Made by a program: the position numbers and the translations under genes | DNA from: Niebla homalea | Lineage: Eukaryota > Ascomycota > Lecanoromycetes > Lecanorales > Ramalinaceae | Length of the DNA: 64,000 nt | Assembly: GCA_019925105.1 (NCBI GenBank) | Contig: JAHGAU010000002.1 | Location: 1,054,001-1,118,000, forward strand | Direction: 5' to 3' | Part shown: piece by piece, positions 11,840 through 24,429 of the stretch | How positions within the stretch are numbered: the first letter of the stretch is position 1 | Layout: every line of letters begins with the position of its first letter | Notes under the pieces: generated by a model | What the model saw: the letters and a program-made list of their open reading frames with translations, nothing else | Told to the model about the DNA's origin: nothing | Databases searched by the model: none

Positions 11840-13618
11840 ATGGACAATGTGGACTTGCATACCAAGGAGTCTGCAAATCCGAGTTTCCCGCATGACCGAA
11901 ACCTCGCGCTTAATGAAATATTAAATGGAATTGACACACAACAGGCATCTACAGACCATTCTAAAGTAGGTTGGATTCATTCAAGATTTCCTGGCTACGG
12001 AAGATGATCGTTCGCAATAGCCTGATGTTCTGGGGCAGGCTTTTCGAGACGTCTTGATGCTGCACGATTTCTTGACCTCTCAGCACGAGCACAATGCCGC
12101 ATTTGAAATCTTGCCCGAGAATGCTGCTCGAATCTTGGACTACTTGGTCAAAATCACCCTCCCACCTACTTCATTCGCGGAGCACTCGCCATATGTAATA
12201 GGTACCGGGCTTCAGTACTGCGGTATTTTCTTTCACAGTCGACTGACGAAGGATCTAGACAGTAAACAAGGTCCATCCCTCCATGAAGTCGCCCAATTTC
12301 ATCAGCTAAGCCACAATGCGCTGACGTGCCTTTCTCTCACTTTCCTCGAAGCAGGAGAAGGCGAGCTAGCTTCAGTCCTGACGAGCTTGGCTGCTTTCAC
12401 GAACACAGATGATCCGTGGACGACAAACAAGACTTACGGGGTAGCTTGCAAGCTCATCCACAAGATAACCACTTCGCACAGCGACGCCCGCATGGAAGAA
12501 TTATTAGGCACAGTATTACAAGACAGCATCGTACCAGCCTTTGCCAAAACCAAAAACACAAAACTTACCCAACAGGCACGGAGAGCCATGTATCCTGTAC
12601 CATCTAGCGCTATTGACACCGGCGACGGTGCTGATCTAACATGGAAGTATAAGATTCCGCATGTGCCCACCGTTTTTCGATGGATCCTCTTACAGCTTCG
12701 AGGAACAGATGTGAGTGGCCGCTAGCCCAACCTCGTGTGGCCTATGTCTGATAGTAACTACTAGTCTCAATTCGTCACAGAACACTGGCCGTTCTTGATC
12801 CCTCCTCTTCTTGCATTGATTGATGACTCGTCCCTCAAGTACAAAGCCGCTGGCTGTGCAGACCTGATCATTTTCCTCCAGTCATGCCCTGTTGATCTTT
12901 TAGAACGCACGGGACTTGGAGAGATCTTTGAACATGCCGTTATGCCTTGTCTCATGTACCTGCCAACTTTTACAGAAGAGGCAGAATCGCTCCTATTGCT
13001 CAGTAGGGCATACCCGGCCCTCTTAGAATTGGCAGCCTCAAGGTTTCCAGAACGTGGACAAAGACTCCTTAAAATCAAGGCTTTAGACCGGATCATGCGA
13101 TTTGGAATCCTGAACGGCTTTTCTCATGCTGCACAGCACATCAAAATCGCAGAATTTTTGACGAAGCAGCTCATTAAGCTGATACATGGGTTGGACATTG
13201 ATACAGCAAAGCATCTTAGGGTACCTTCACAGCTTACCGATAGCTTATGACAAACTGTTAATTCATCCTTCAGAATATTCTAGCGCTTCTCTCCACGAGC
13301 CTCGCTGATCCCTTCATAAGCACTTGCACGCCGTTGTTGCTTGCTTCAGCTCAGGCGCTCCAGCACCTGATCCTTGCCTGCTGGCCGCGGTTGGCAAATA
13401 CCAGGGGCGAATTGACAAAGCTTCTTACACTGGCCTGGGGCGGGGCCGAGAAAATATCTGCTGTATCCGATGACCTCGGTGATATACAGAGACAGCTAGG
13501 AATGAGTCTCTCACTCTTGATTACTAGTGTGGGCATTTCGTGCGCAACATTTACCGATGAACTTGACAAGCTTTCCAAGGAAGATCCTTGCTTCCGCAGA
13601 TTCCTACAGGCTCAATAA
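11840..13618 (+). CDS. Tel2-interacting protein 2 (Tti2)-like, TTT complex subunit
   Basis: Probable third member of the Tel2-Tti1-Tti2 cochaperone that matures PIKK kinases such as TOR and ATM/ATR. Four exons: 11840-11965, 12021-12710, 12765-13220 and 13274-13618, giving 538 residues. Introns are 53-55 nt. Exon 1 is inferred: an in-frame stop at 12018 closes the main ORF upstream, while ATAG just before 12021 is a usable acceptor that joins in phase to an ATG-started exon. The protein is all-helical, HEAT-like, with no catalytic motif. The block EHWPFLIPPLLALIDDSS followed by GCADLIIFLQ and PCLMYLPTFT resembles the conserved core of Tti2. The helical fold is clear. The Tti2 name rests on recalled similarity to this core, so I hold it at moderate confidence. 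Confidence 0.62.
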
Positions 13619-13721
13619 TGAGTGAAGCTCAGACTGGCAACCCGTCCAGGCATCATTCGCAAACCAATCACGAATTAGGGAGTGTCAGGTCACCAATGCT
13701 TGACAGAAGGCATTTTGGCCC

Positions 13722-16667
13722 TCAAGTCTCAACCCGCTGTTTGAATAGCGACTTGCCCTTGACCCATTGTCGGTATGCTTTGTACCTCTTCTTGGTTATG
13801 TCGGCATCGCCGACCGTGAGGGGATCATCTCCTACTTCAAGGAATTCGGCAAAATCAACCAGATCATCCTCTGTTACGCGCATATCAGCAGCAAATCCAG
13901 CAGCGGCTCCCTCAACGTAGCTTATCAACTCAATACTAGGATCGGGTGGCAAATCTTCTGACACCACCAGGGGCAAGTTGAGAGGGTGATCGATATATCG
14001 CTCATACTCCCGAGCTTCACTCAAGGCAACGGATGGGTTGAGAGAATTAATCACGAACTGATCAAGTGTCCACTGCGTGGCAGCACTCTTCTCTTGCATA
14101 GACTTTCTTTCTTTGGCTTTTTGCAGAGGCTGTTGAGAGACCTTGGTATCTTGGGAAAGGTTGAATACAGCGCCTTGGTGCGACCGAGGCTGCTCAAGTT
14201 GGTTCTGCAACCATGCCGGCAACGCATTGCTCTTGTTTGCCAGATCCCTGACCTTAAGCCGTTCGGAATCACCGAATGCATCCTCTGGTTTCGGAGCATT
14301 ACCTAAGACATGCTTCTTCGTCGGTACTTTCTCGGGAGAGTGAGATTCGTGTTTATCACGGACGCGAAAGGGACTTAGATCATATTTTCCATCCCGCGTC
14401 GATTTGAAAGGTATGTACCTCAAAGTAGAATTCATCTTGTAGGCAAAAATCTTGGTGAAAGAAGAAAGAGCAAGAGGACGATAGTACTCGTACCAATAAT
14501 CATCGTAGTACGCTAGAGGCTTCCGGTCAGACACATTCCGAGGCTGCCTAACTCCAGATATTGCACGGCTCTCCAAGTTACTTGGCGTATACCAACGGGT
14601 GTATAGCTTTTGAGAATTAGCCGCCCACGCCCGAGGATGTGCATGGTGAAGGTAGTAGTCAGTTGACAGATCCCATAACATTGGCTGCCCTTGCACGTAA
14701 CTGTAATTGCCCAGAAACAGGTTGTACACTTCTTGGCGTTGCTTATCGAGAAATGAGTTGTTATAATATCGCTTGAAGCTTTCAACCATGTCGCGCGAGT
14801 GGCTGGTCCATTGGTTGATCTTGCGGTAGGTCTCCATTGTGTTCACTAGGTGAGAGCCGCCATATTGTATCGCAATCGTATCTCCATGATCGTGAAACAT
14901 GTGGGTGAAAAGATTAACTGCGTCGGTGTCGTATTCGATCGTATTATTCTCAATGATACCCAGTGCGTGCAATTGGTGGCCAAGGGCTCGTTTCCCTATA
15001 ACAAATTGAGCCGCATTTGTGCGGTCAAGGCAGTCGATACAATTGGTCCTTGCGACGCCATTCTGCAGCTTCACCCTGCCCGACTGAACGCAGCCATTTC
15101 GGAAAAAACTGGTCGACTTCATGACGTCCTCGGCAATTGAATCTAACGTGCCAATGACATCTTGGTCTCTACTTTTTGACGCGCGGCTCATGTCCCAGGC
15201 CCTGTATTGAATCTTCTTTCCCGCCGGCAGAGATTGATTAAGGTACTTGATGGCATTGGAATACTCGTGCAATAAAATGGATTCTCGAGGGGTTCGCTCC
15301 CGCGCTTTGACTAGATTCAGCACATATACAGGCGCGCCGTATCTTTCGAAGAGGTTATCGAAATGCAGTGCTGCAGCAGTGTAGAATGGGTCTATTAGAT
15401 TTAATTCAATGTCAGGCTTTGGGGAGACACCCGAATTGTCCTGAGTCCAGTAAAGCGGGATACTGCCACGATGCTGAACGTACGAGGTATAATTTGGATT
15501 GGCATATAGCTCTGGTCCAGGGGCATGAAAAGAAGTCGTGAGCATCTCTGACACAATCTGTTCAGTTTCGACGTCATTGGCAACGTAACCTAAATCATTT
15601 GCACCGCGTTTCAGGAAACGAGCACCAGCAAAGAAACGTGAGCGTCTGGCGATGATTGAGATGTGAACTATCCTGCCGTAGACCGACAGAGTCGCTTGAT
15701 CCACAAATCCATGGACGAGTGGAATGCACCAGTCATAGGTATTCTTCAGAGCCTTGGATGCGGGCTCGAGAAGGTGGTGATTCCATACGAACATCGAGTT
15801 ATGATTTCGGAGTGGAAGGCTAGTTGAGCCATTGCTCAATGACTGACGCTCCCGCAAAACATTATCCTGTAATGTTCGGGTGATGTCATAAGAGTAGCTA
15901 AAGTAGAACGACCTTGAGAGGTCCAGGTTGTTGAGAATGCCAACAAAGCGGGCCTCTTCGGTGTCGAGGGGTTTAAATCGAGAGGAGGAAGAGCTTGTCA
16001 AGGGAATCAAGCTTGTTCCATCCACCTGGTATATGTAGTGACCTCCAATGATGGCAACCTGGCTCCTTTTCGTGATTAGGAGCATATAAAAGGCTCCCGT
16101 GAAACGAATGAAACCCAGCAAGCCCCAGGTACTGCACTTGAGCTTGAGTCCGCCGGAAACCTTGTTGCCATCGTCAACAGCGTTCAGCAATTGTTGCATT
16201 TCTCGTTTCGTGTATACAATCTCGTCTTCTGCGATATTTAGACGTCCTGCATCGGCTGTTCGGTCGATCTTCAGGATTCTATATCGTCGTTCCAGAATGT
16301 CCCCTCCTACGAGGTAGAGCCTGGTCGATGTTTCGTACAGAGAGAACCTGTGTATCTTACAAACACCGTCTTCTCCAACCTTCTGGTATTGCGCACCTTT
16401 ATTCCTCCTACCCGTTGAATTCGGGCTCGTGCTCCTTGGGAACGATTTCGGTACTGTAGGCTCATCGTCGTCGTCTTCCAACAGGGGCGACTTGCTCTCC
16501 TGTTTTGGAGTTTCAGCGGCATCATTCGCAAGTCGAGGAAAGCAAGCAGCTTCAGCGAAGGCAGCAGGCTTTGCTCCGTCCTGCATTTCCCGTTGACTGG
16601 ATACGGAAGTCAGGTCTCTTGTCAAGGCTTTCGAAGCCTGATCCTCATGGTCGGTAATCGCCGCCAT
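13722..16667 (-). CDS. FIG4: Polyphosphoinositide 5-phosphatase Fig4 (SAC domain)
   Basis: SAC-family phosphatase that works with the Fab1 kinase and Vac14 on endolysosomal and vacuolar membranes to set PI(3,5)P2 levels. It is one exon of 981 residues, slightly longer than yeast Fig4. The N terminus is a charged disordered stretch of about 90 residues with two runs of acidic residues and PKSFPRS. The SAC domain follows. Its catalytic CX5R(T) loop is RTNCIDCLDRTN (nucleophile Cys543, Arg549; Cys codon 15041-15039), with Fig4-like GKRALGHQLHALG after it. The C-terminal extension includes YYDDYWYEYYRPLALSSF and ends in YRQWVKGKSLFKQ, a conserved Fig4 end block. It converges on the Tti2-like gene with 103 bp between stops. 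Confidence 0.95.
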   Translation of the reverse strand: MAAITDHEDQASKALTRDLTSVSSQREMQDGAKPAAFAEAACFPRLANDAAETPKQESKSPLLEDDDDEPTVPKSFPRSTSPNSTGRRNKGAQYQKVGEDGVCKIHRFSLYETSTRLYLVGGDILERRYRILKIDRTADAGRLNIAEDEIVYTKREMQQLLNAVDDGNKVSGGLKLKCSTWGLLGFIRFTGAFYMLLITKRSQVAIIGGHYIYQVDGTSLIPLTSSSSSRFKPLDTEEARFVGILNNLDLSRSFYFSYSYDITRTLQDNVLRERQSLSNGSTSLPLRNHNSMFVWNHHLLEPASKALKNTYDWCIPLVHGFVDQATLSVYGRIVHISIIARRSRFFAGARFLKRGANDLGYVANDVETEQIVSEMLTTSFHAPGPELYANPNYTSYVQHRGSIPLYWTQDNSGVSPKPDIELNLIDPFYTAAALHFDNLFERYGAPVYVLNLVKARERTPRESILLHEYSNAIKYLNQSLPAGKKIQYRAWDMSRASKSRDQDVIGTLDSIAEDVMKSTSFFRNGCVQSGRVKLQNGVARTNCIDCLDRTNAAQFVIGKRALGHQLHALGIIENNTIEYDTDAVNLFTHMFHDHGDTIAIQYGGSHLVNTMETYRKINQWTSHSRDMVESFKRYYNNSFLDKQRQEVYNLFLGNYSYVQGQPMLWDLSTDYYLHHAHPRAWAANSQKLYTRWYTPSNLESRAISGVRQPRNVSDRKPLAYYDDYWYEYYRPLALSSFTKIFAYKMNSTLRYIPFKSTRDGKYDLSPFRVRDKHESHSPEKVPTKKHVLGNAPKPEDAFGDSERLKVRDLANKSNALPAWLQNQLEQPRSHQGAVFNLSQDTKVSQQPLQKAKERKSMQEKSAATQWTLDQFVINSLNPSVALSEAREYERYIDHPLNLPLVVSEDLPPDPSIELISYVEGAAAGFAADMRVTEDDLVDFAEFLEVGDDPLTVGDADITKKRYKAYRQWVKGKSLFKQRVET

Positions 16668-17277
16668 TAGGATTGCGATGTTTATCGACTCGAGTGATAA
16701 AATAGTTCAGCTAAAATCCTCAGGAGTGGACAGCGGTGGATGGCCCTTACTCAAGATTTCGCTACAGTTGACTGCAACCGGACTCGTTGGACGAAGACCT
16801 ACCATCATTTGGCCTTTAGGGTCTCCCTGTTCATCAGATCAGAATCAGGGAGAATTAGTCCATCACCATAGTCCTTGACACTGTCAGCAGTGGTAAACAC
16901 CGCATGGGGTTGGTGCGTGAAATTGCAGTGTATGACTGACTTACCGGGACTGTCAGAGACTCGACTCTGGACGCATGGAGCTGAATGATAAACCTCGGCA
17001 GACTGTGGTCTACGTGGACCCTACCTAGCAAGGTGCGCGGCGCCATTGATGAGGAGGAAACGATACAGGTGAAGCCCAAGCGCCTTATAGATAGCCCGTG
17101 ACCCCCGCGCGAACCACCGAGGAAGGCCGGCTGGTTCGGGCTGTTCCCGCCCGTTCGCTCAGGGGTCTGAAGCCTGAAGGTACGGCATGTTTGGTCAAAG
17201 CGTCAACAATACAGGTTGATTTGCACCGCGTGCAGCTACATGTTGTGTTCGAACATCGTGATGATCATAATTAATGA
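16668..17277. other. Intergenic region: FIG4 promoter and PXB-gene 3' flank
   Basis: 610 bp between the FIG4 start and the stop of the next minus-strand gene. It should contain the FIG4 promoter and the neighbour's 3' UTR. A small imperfect palindrome (TGATCAT...ATGATCA) at 17,261-17,281 overlaps the neighbour's stop codon. Small ORFs at 16,678-16,878 and 16,855-17,079 have no recognisable features. No tRNA or other RNA gene was seen. Confidence 0.5.
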
Positions 17278-19401
17278 TCATGATTCATCCATGACAGTCT
17301 GCTGTAGAAGTAGCTTAAATCCTGGACTGAGAAGCTTGACAGTCCTGGGACTGGATGGTGGTAATCCTTCTGGCCATGATTGGCTACCATCAAGGTCGAC
17401 AGCAGCCCCCTTTTTGGCGCCATCTGTGTCTACTTTGTTTGCCATCTTTACACTTGGACTTGCAGCAACGCGGACTTCACCCTCTTGTGACTCGGGAGTC
17501 ACGGTCGAAGCATCCATCAGCCACTTCCATTTGAATAGGTATTCTCCGGGACCCATAGATGTTCCAGACTCGTCCTGTCGCGCATCAATAGTGACATCGT
17601 GGAAGGCTCTTCTGCTTTTGGCGGCTTGTCTTGCCAATATCTCAGCATGCGCATCCAATTCGCTACTTACCATCTGTCTTTCTTTCATTTCAAGGCGTCT
17701 GAAAAGAGAATGTAGATCCTCGGAAAGATCTCCTGCGGCCCCCTCAGCAGATTTGCCGTCGCCTCTTGATCTATACTGAGACATTGCGGATTCTGCATAT
17801 CCACGATACCATTGGGAAAGTTCGGGTCCATTTCTTAGAACCTGATGAATGAATCTGTGAGAGCTTGGCGCGTGGGTCTTCATAAGTTTCAGGAAGTCTT
17901 CGACTCGAGGCGGCGACGCCCGCCCGACTTTACCATCCATCCTCGATATATGAATCAGGTCCGTCAAGAAGGATTGCATATCTGAGACGCCACTACCCAG
18001 ATCTACGGCTTTATGTAGCGAGCGTATAATCGGTTCGTACGCGCTGACCAACATCCTGACAGACGATGTCAAAAGATCGGGTTGATGGTGACACAAGACA
18101 TTAATCAATTCTTGCCGGTCTTTTATGGAAAGTTGAATCGTTAGATAATCCAAGGCTTCAGTATGCGCTTGCTGAGAAAGCTGCAGTGGGAGCTCACTCG
18201 CAGAAATGATTGCAGAGACAATGGAGCAAGGTTTTCGCTCTAAGAAAGTTGAGTTAAAGCTTGCTTACAATACTGGCAACAAAGGACCTACCACTATGCT
18301 GTCGTATCGCCAATTGCTCAACTCGAGGCTTCCTACAGTACTCACGGAGAGCTCGAAGTTCGGCTTTCGAAGGTGAGTTCGTGCCTTGTTCAATAGCTGA
18401 GGCCCTTTTCTTGAGTATATTGTTATCCCAGCCCAAGACGGTCGAAACTATACTTCAATTTATGAGCTTAGGAGAGTTTTACATTTTAGAGCACACTCAC
18501 TACTGAAGTAGGTTCATACCCGAATCGGATGATGCACCTCCAAGCCAGCTGGTAAAGGTACCCATATTCATTTTGGCCAGGACAATTTTCACCATGCCGT
18601 TGAGCATAGAGGCCGCATTCCCTATCTTGAGGGTTTGGCGGATCAAGAAGTACGGCAACATGTCATTAGCTCTGATCAGAAGAGGTAGAATGCTCTGTCC
18701 CCGGGGCGATATTATAAGCGTGTAGTGGGCGAAGGAGGCGAGCCTGTTGCTATTAGATGATATCGACATACAGGGCGGCGCGAATGGCATCGAGGGGGAA
18801 ATACGGACATGATCAGGGCATATTCGTGAGCCTTCTGCACGCAAGGCTCGTGCTGCGAGAGCTGATCAGTTTGAGAGGCTTTAGCAAAAATTCTGTCAAG
18901 CATGTCTCCATAAAGAGATTGGTGAAGGAAGTCGGTCCACGCTGCCTCTATATCTTCAGAAGCACCAGCATCAGAACTGGGCATCATCAAATATTTGCAT
19001 GCTGTGCAGCCCCCGAGAACTCCTCGGGACACGGCTTCAGCCAGCGAGGCTACAGCTGTGGAGAGTGTTTTGCGTATTCCAACAGATCCCTTGTCATAGC
19101 TTTCGCTAAGGTTAGCGTCCGCCAGTGCAGTTGCAAGCTTTAATATGCCATCGCGCCAGAACTTAGGATCAACGTCTCGGAGCCCAGGAAGGATCAAGAT
19201 GAATTTATTCAACAAAAGTTGAACCAAAGGAGAACTTATTCCATGAGCTTCGACATCCAGTTCAAAAGGCCGTCCAAAGGTCTTGATACTGGTCGAGCTT
19301 TTGAATGCTTCGATCTCGCTATACGCTTCTTGGTGCGTTAGAACATCGAGCAGTGCATGGAGCTGCTCGGGCGTGAGGTCGTAGGTATCTAGTTCCGCCA
19401 T
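17278..19401 (-). CDS. PXB / DUF3818 (PX-associated) domain protein
   Basis: Fungal protein of the family that includes yeast Lec1 (Ypr097w), associated with lipid handling; its biochemical role here is unknown. Four minus-strand exons: 19401-18809, 18743-18501, 18452-18292 and 18239-17278, giving 652 residues. Splice sites were chosen so that conserved stretches read through: HEYALIM joins LASFAHYTL, GMNLLQ joins YIVSTVLGWD, and RQHS joins ERKPCSIVSAI. The N terminus (LTPEQLHALLDVLTHQEAY) is a PXB domain. The DUF3818 region includes LIRQTLKIGNAASMLNGMV and SSHRFIHQVLRNGPELSQWY. No PX domain is visible between them, unlike the PXB-PX-DUF3818 layout of Lec1. The C terminus is low-complexity. 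Donor GTCCGT of intron 1 is not optimal. Its start lies about 220 bp from the AT-rich transposon block. Confidence 0.78.
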
Positions 19402-19622
19402 GCCAGTGACTATGCAGGCGATAATATAAAGAGAATGCTATATGTACAAACCAGCAGCGTATCGCATCATATAGGAATATCGCTGATCAGGCGAGATTCA
19501 ATCTGACAGTACAGGAATTTGTTCTCCTAGAGGGTATAGTTTAGCTACTAGCTAATTTGCCGGACATGCGGAATAGCCACTTATCGGCTAAGCGGCTCTT
19601 CAGGGGCCGTACGGGGGAACTC
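19402..19622. promoter_or_regulatory. Promoter region of the PXB gene and edge of the gene block
   Basis: 221 bp of ordinary composition upstream of the PXB-gene start, ending abruptly at about 19,622. Beyond that point the sequence turns to nearly pure A/T. The gene's whole upstream control region must fit here or extend into the RIP-mutated DNA. Confidence 0.55.
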
Positions 19623-20081
19623 AGAAATTTATATAAGTTAACTTATTTAAATCCTTAAGTTCTTTATTTTATTATTAAAGATTTATTTAAATAATAAGTT
19701 TTATTAAAATTATTTTATATACATTTTTTTAATTAAAAACTTATTGTTTTCTTATTATTATTATATTTAAATAAATTAATTAACGTATTTATTATTATAC
19801 TTACCCATTTAAACCTTATTATTACCGCTCGGTTTACCCGATTAACCTTATATGGTAAAGCCGTTTTAAAATCCTTGTTATTAAAGGGATTAATTAAGGT
19901 ATTTTCCGTAATTTAAAAGGTAATTAATTATACTTTATATAATTAAATTATAAAACTTATTAATAATAGATTTACGTCCGGGTTTATATTACGATTTCAT
20001 TTTTATTATATCTATATTATAAGCTTATAGCCGTTAATTAGACTCAATATTTTTAATTTTAATAATAATAATAATAATAAT
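19623..20081. other. Unassigned AT-rich DNA
   Basis: RIP-like AT-rich sequence with no family match to the other elements in the window. It ends in an (AAT)n run directly before the first small LTR element. It is probably part of an older repeat into which that element inserted. Confidence 0.4.
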
Positions 20082-20258
20082 TGTGGCGTGCTCAGTATAA
20101 AGGGTAAAATGTATCTAATATGTATGATTGTTGAGTAGGTAGCTAACTATGTGGGTGTTCCAAATATGAAGGTGCGCGCCAAGCAAGCGGAATAAGGTAG
20201 AGCCGCTCCGCTCCGGTAAGGCTGAGGCCTAAGGATCAGCTCTGCTAATACCCTAACA
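20082..20258 (+). repeat. Left LTR of family-1 small element, copy 1
   Basis: 177 bp, starting TGTGGCGTGCTC and ending CCTAACA. It is much less RIP-mutated than its surroundings. It is matched at 27675-27851, 33948-34407 (split by a MITE) and 43828-44000. Confidence 0.8.
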
Positions 20259-20859
20259 ATTTGCCACCAATAAAAAAATGCTTTTACCCTAAGAGTAATC
20301 TACCATTAAAAATACTATAGTAAGCTTCTCGGACGTAAATAATATATATATAAAGGTCCGAGTTAATATAGGAACGATTCTATAAGGTAATAGTTAAGTA
20401 TTAATATATAATAATAAGTAAAAGTTGAAAAATTAAAAAAATTTAAGCCGGATAATTATCGCAATTATACCCGGGAAATAATCGTGATTTTTTAAGCTTT
20501 AAATCGCTTAAAAACGTAATCTCCGGGGTATTAATAAAGTTGAGTCTGTGGCCCGGGGGGGCCGGTAATACGGGTGAAAATAGGGATAAAGCCGGGTGGC
20601 CGTAAGTTACTCCAGAAGTAGGTAGAAGCCTGGTGACGGAGCTTTACCAAGCTTGCTGATGGTATGGATATTATAATTGATTGGATAATAGTACTGAAGA
20701 TGAGCTTTATGAGATAACGTATAGTGCATAGGCCGTTGTACTTATAGTCCACCTTTTCTTGCTTGAATTTTAGTACTATAGGTATACGCCGTGGCTTAAG
20801 TACTTATTATTAAACCATTTATAGTTCAATTTGCTAAGGAATTTACGGTAAGGGTAATA

Positions 20860-21300
20860 GAGACTTATCTATGTCTTACGGTATATTATGCGGGAGTATT
20901 ATAGAGGCTTTATTTGCTATATACCCGAATCTCTTTTCGAGCTTTTATATTTAAAGCCGTATAATCGTTTTGAGGCCTGCTTTTGGTATCTTAGTAACTT
21001 ATTTAATATATTAAATATGAACTCCGCGTTTAAGACACGTATATATATATTATAGGTCGATATTAATAAGACGTACGGTAAAGTTAAAAACGTTATGAAT
21101 AAAAGGATTGAAAATAAAATCTTCTGCGGTATCTTTAAAGGTATTAATATAAGTTTAAGTATAAAGTAATTAAGGAGTCGCTTAAATTACTTATCGGTAA
21201 AAATAAATATTATAATATTATTATTTAACTTATTAAAAGGGATAAATTTAAGTTCGGCTTTATTTACCGTATTAATTATCTATTTACTGGATCGATATAA
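20860..21300 (+). pseudogene. Remnant of a family-1 element ORF (unknown basic protein)
   Basis: A broken reading frame that can be followed in both copies of the element. It includes FELLYLKPYNRFEACFWYL, then VDINKTYGKVKNVMNKRIEN, then YKFKYKVIKESLKLLI, and stops at 21298-21300. Copy 2 matches this over about 43,370-43,663, ending NYLFTGLA before its stop. Differences between copies are mostly RIP-type or silent, which supports real coding ancestry. There is no zinc knuckle, protease or polymerase motif. A Gag-like role is possible but unproven. Confidence 0.5.
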
Positions 21301-24300
21301 GTAATAATAACCGGTAATAAAATTATTAATAGAGAGATTCTTATTAAGTGTCAGCCTGGGTGCAGGCATGGTGGTGGTATTGCATGGAGTGTCACTGAGC
21401 CGTCATGCGACGGTGCCAAGATACTACCATAACGCGTGTAAATATTATTACCTGGCCGTATATCTTATATTACCCGGGTATTTTATGTAGATAGCATTAT
21501 ACTTCCTAGATAAATTATATATAATATATATATATATTATTTACTTTTATACAGTATTACGTTTAATAGTTATAAGCCCGGTATCGTATATTATTATAGC
21601 TATTTACTTATCAATTAATTTAAAGGTGTAATTAATTATTTAAAAAAACTTAGATTGAGTCCTTAAGGTTAATATACTATATATAAATCAACAATAAAAA
21701 AGGAACCAAAGAGTATAGTAAGCCTATTATTTATTACTCCTTTATACCCTTAAAATAAGCTTATATAAAGTTAAACTTATTACCTTAAAAGATTGGGACT
21801 TATAACTTACCGTTATTAAAGGTAAGGTTATTAAGTATTACGTCTGGGAGTTTATTAACCTTATTTTTATAATAAAATTAATAAACTTAAATAAGTTATT
21901 AAAACTAATATAACCCGTCTTTATAGCGGATAAAACTATTAACTTAAAAGTATTAATAGCTTATAAGAGTAATTTATAAATATAAAAGTTAGAATTATAA
22001 GAATAAAAAAAGTAATATATATTTTTTATTAAAATTAACGACTATATATACTTAATAATTAATAAGGCGAATTTCATTTACCTTAAAAACGTAAATTATT
22101 ACTTATAAAACTATTTATATATTCTTAAAATTATATTTATATTTTTAGATTCCGCTTACTCTTTAATAATAAAGAAAGAATATTATAAAATTATAACGGA
22201 ACCTAATTTTTATTAAAATATTAAATTATAGCTCGATAAGTATACTTAAGTATTTATAAAAGTTAAAAGTAATAATATCCTTAAAGTATTAAATAAAAAA
22301 CGGGTATATTATAATTTTATTAATATAATTAAGAAATAGGCTTTTATATTAATATAGCTTTATAAATTTAATATAAATAACTTAATTAACTTCTTAATAA
22401 CTTTTATTAATTTCGAAAAGTAATTTTAAAATTATATACGGTATAATAATATAAAGAAATCGACTTTATTTTACTTAACCTTTACTATTAATGAAAATTA
22501 AAATAATATTAAGAAAGATAATAAGCTTATATTTAAAGATAAAAATACCGAGTTAAAAGAATACCTTTACGGTATTAAATATTAATTTAACGAATATAAT
22601 TACCTACGTATAAACCGATTTAATCGATTTATTAACTTTAAATCCGATCCTATATTTAAAAAATAAATAAATAATAAGCTTAAGGATATTAAGATAAAAG
22701 AGAAAGTTAATTAAGTTTTTAAGAAATCCAGAAACCTTAAGTTTAAATAAAATAATTTATCTATATTAAATCGAAATAATAATAATAACTTTAATATATT
22801 TAATATAGGATAAAAATCTTATATATTATAAGTATTATAGATTTTAAATTATAACTTAAGCTTTTATATTTATAATAAAACTATAAGAAACCGATTTATT
22901 AAAAAATTAAATAGAAAGAACGATATTATTATCGTTAAGAATAATAACCTTAAAATTATTACTTATAGTAAAATTGAAATAAATATCGATATTCTTAAAA
23001 ATAATAGTTTTATTATACTTTATAACGTTACGTATATATTTAACTTTATAATTAACGTTATATTTAATATTATTTTTATAAATAAAGGTATTTATTTTAA
23101 TATTAAACGTTATTATTTTTATAGTAATAAATAAATAAGAATATTAATTAAAAGGATTAATAAATATTACGTATTTAAAAACAATATTAAATAACTTAAC
23201 GCGATATTTATAACCGGTAAACTTATTATTAAATCAGTAATTATAAGTTAATAATATTAACTTCTTATATACGTTATTAACGAAGTAATATAGTACCTTT
23301 AGTAAGTAGTTAAGGGGGTAAAAATTACTAATAATATTAAAGCCTTAAATATAAGAAATTATAAAAACTATATTTTATTAAAAGCTTACCGGATCGTATT
23401 AAGATCCTTATATAAAGTAGAAATATTAATAAAGCCTTTCTTTTAAATTATTTATAACTTTATATAAATAAGTATAATAATAAACCGGGATTAATAAGTA
23501 TTATATATTATTTATTCGGAATATGATTTTTAAATAATATATACTTATAAATATAAGTTTAAAGTAATAAATATCCTAAGGAAAGTTATTAAAACGATTA
23601 AAATACGATATTATTATAATATAACTTTTATTTAATTAAACGGAGAAAAATCCTTAGGATCTGAATTTAATAATTTTATTGATAAGCTTAATATTACTTT
23701 TAAGTTATCGGCACTATATACCGCTATATAAAACGGTTATTTAAAATAAAAAGGTGGTTTACTGGCTATAAAAGTAAGGGTTATAAGGTTATAAGTAAAA
23801 CTTCCCTAGTTTTTATAACTATAAATTATATAAACGGCCGGTTTTTTTATAAATCGGATACCAATAAGAAAGCATTTATAAACTATATTATTTAAGAAGG
23901 CCATTAATTTAAAGTTAAACCTTTAATACCTTAAATAGTACGGCTATAAAGCCTATCTACTTAATAAGTCGATCCTTAAGAAAAAGAAATTAATAATAAA
24001 AGTATATATTGGTTTCCTTATTAATTACGATAATATTAATATTTATAATATATAAATATTTAACCAGAAGAAAATAATTTATATAAGGGACGTTTTCTTT
24101 AAAGAGAATAAATTCTATAAAATTAATAAAATTAACTTAATTTAACTTAAAAAAGAACCGTTCTTTTATCCAACTAATATCCCAGAAGTAAATATATTTT
24201 ATATTATTATTAAGTTATTATTAAATAATAAAGAAAAGGAGGAATTTATAAATAATACCGTTAACCCTATATAAAAAGGAAAAGGAAAAAAATAATAAAA

Positions 24301-24429
24301 GGATTATTTATCCTTATTAACTTTAATATTAATAAATTACGATACGGTATTTAAAAATAACGACGAAGGAGATAATAATGACGGTAACGGTAATAGACCA
24401 TTAACTCCACTATTAAATTTATTATTAGC

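Noticed and set aside
16855..17079. Small minus-strand ORF between FIG4 and the PXB gene
   Set aside because: It has no conserved motif, supported start context or splice evidence; likely chance in promoter DNA.
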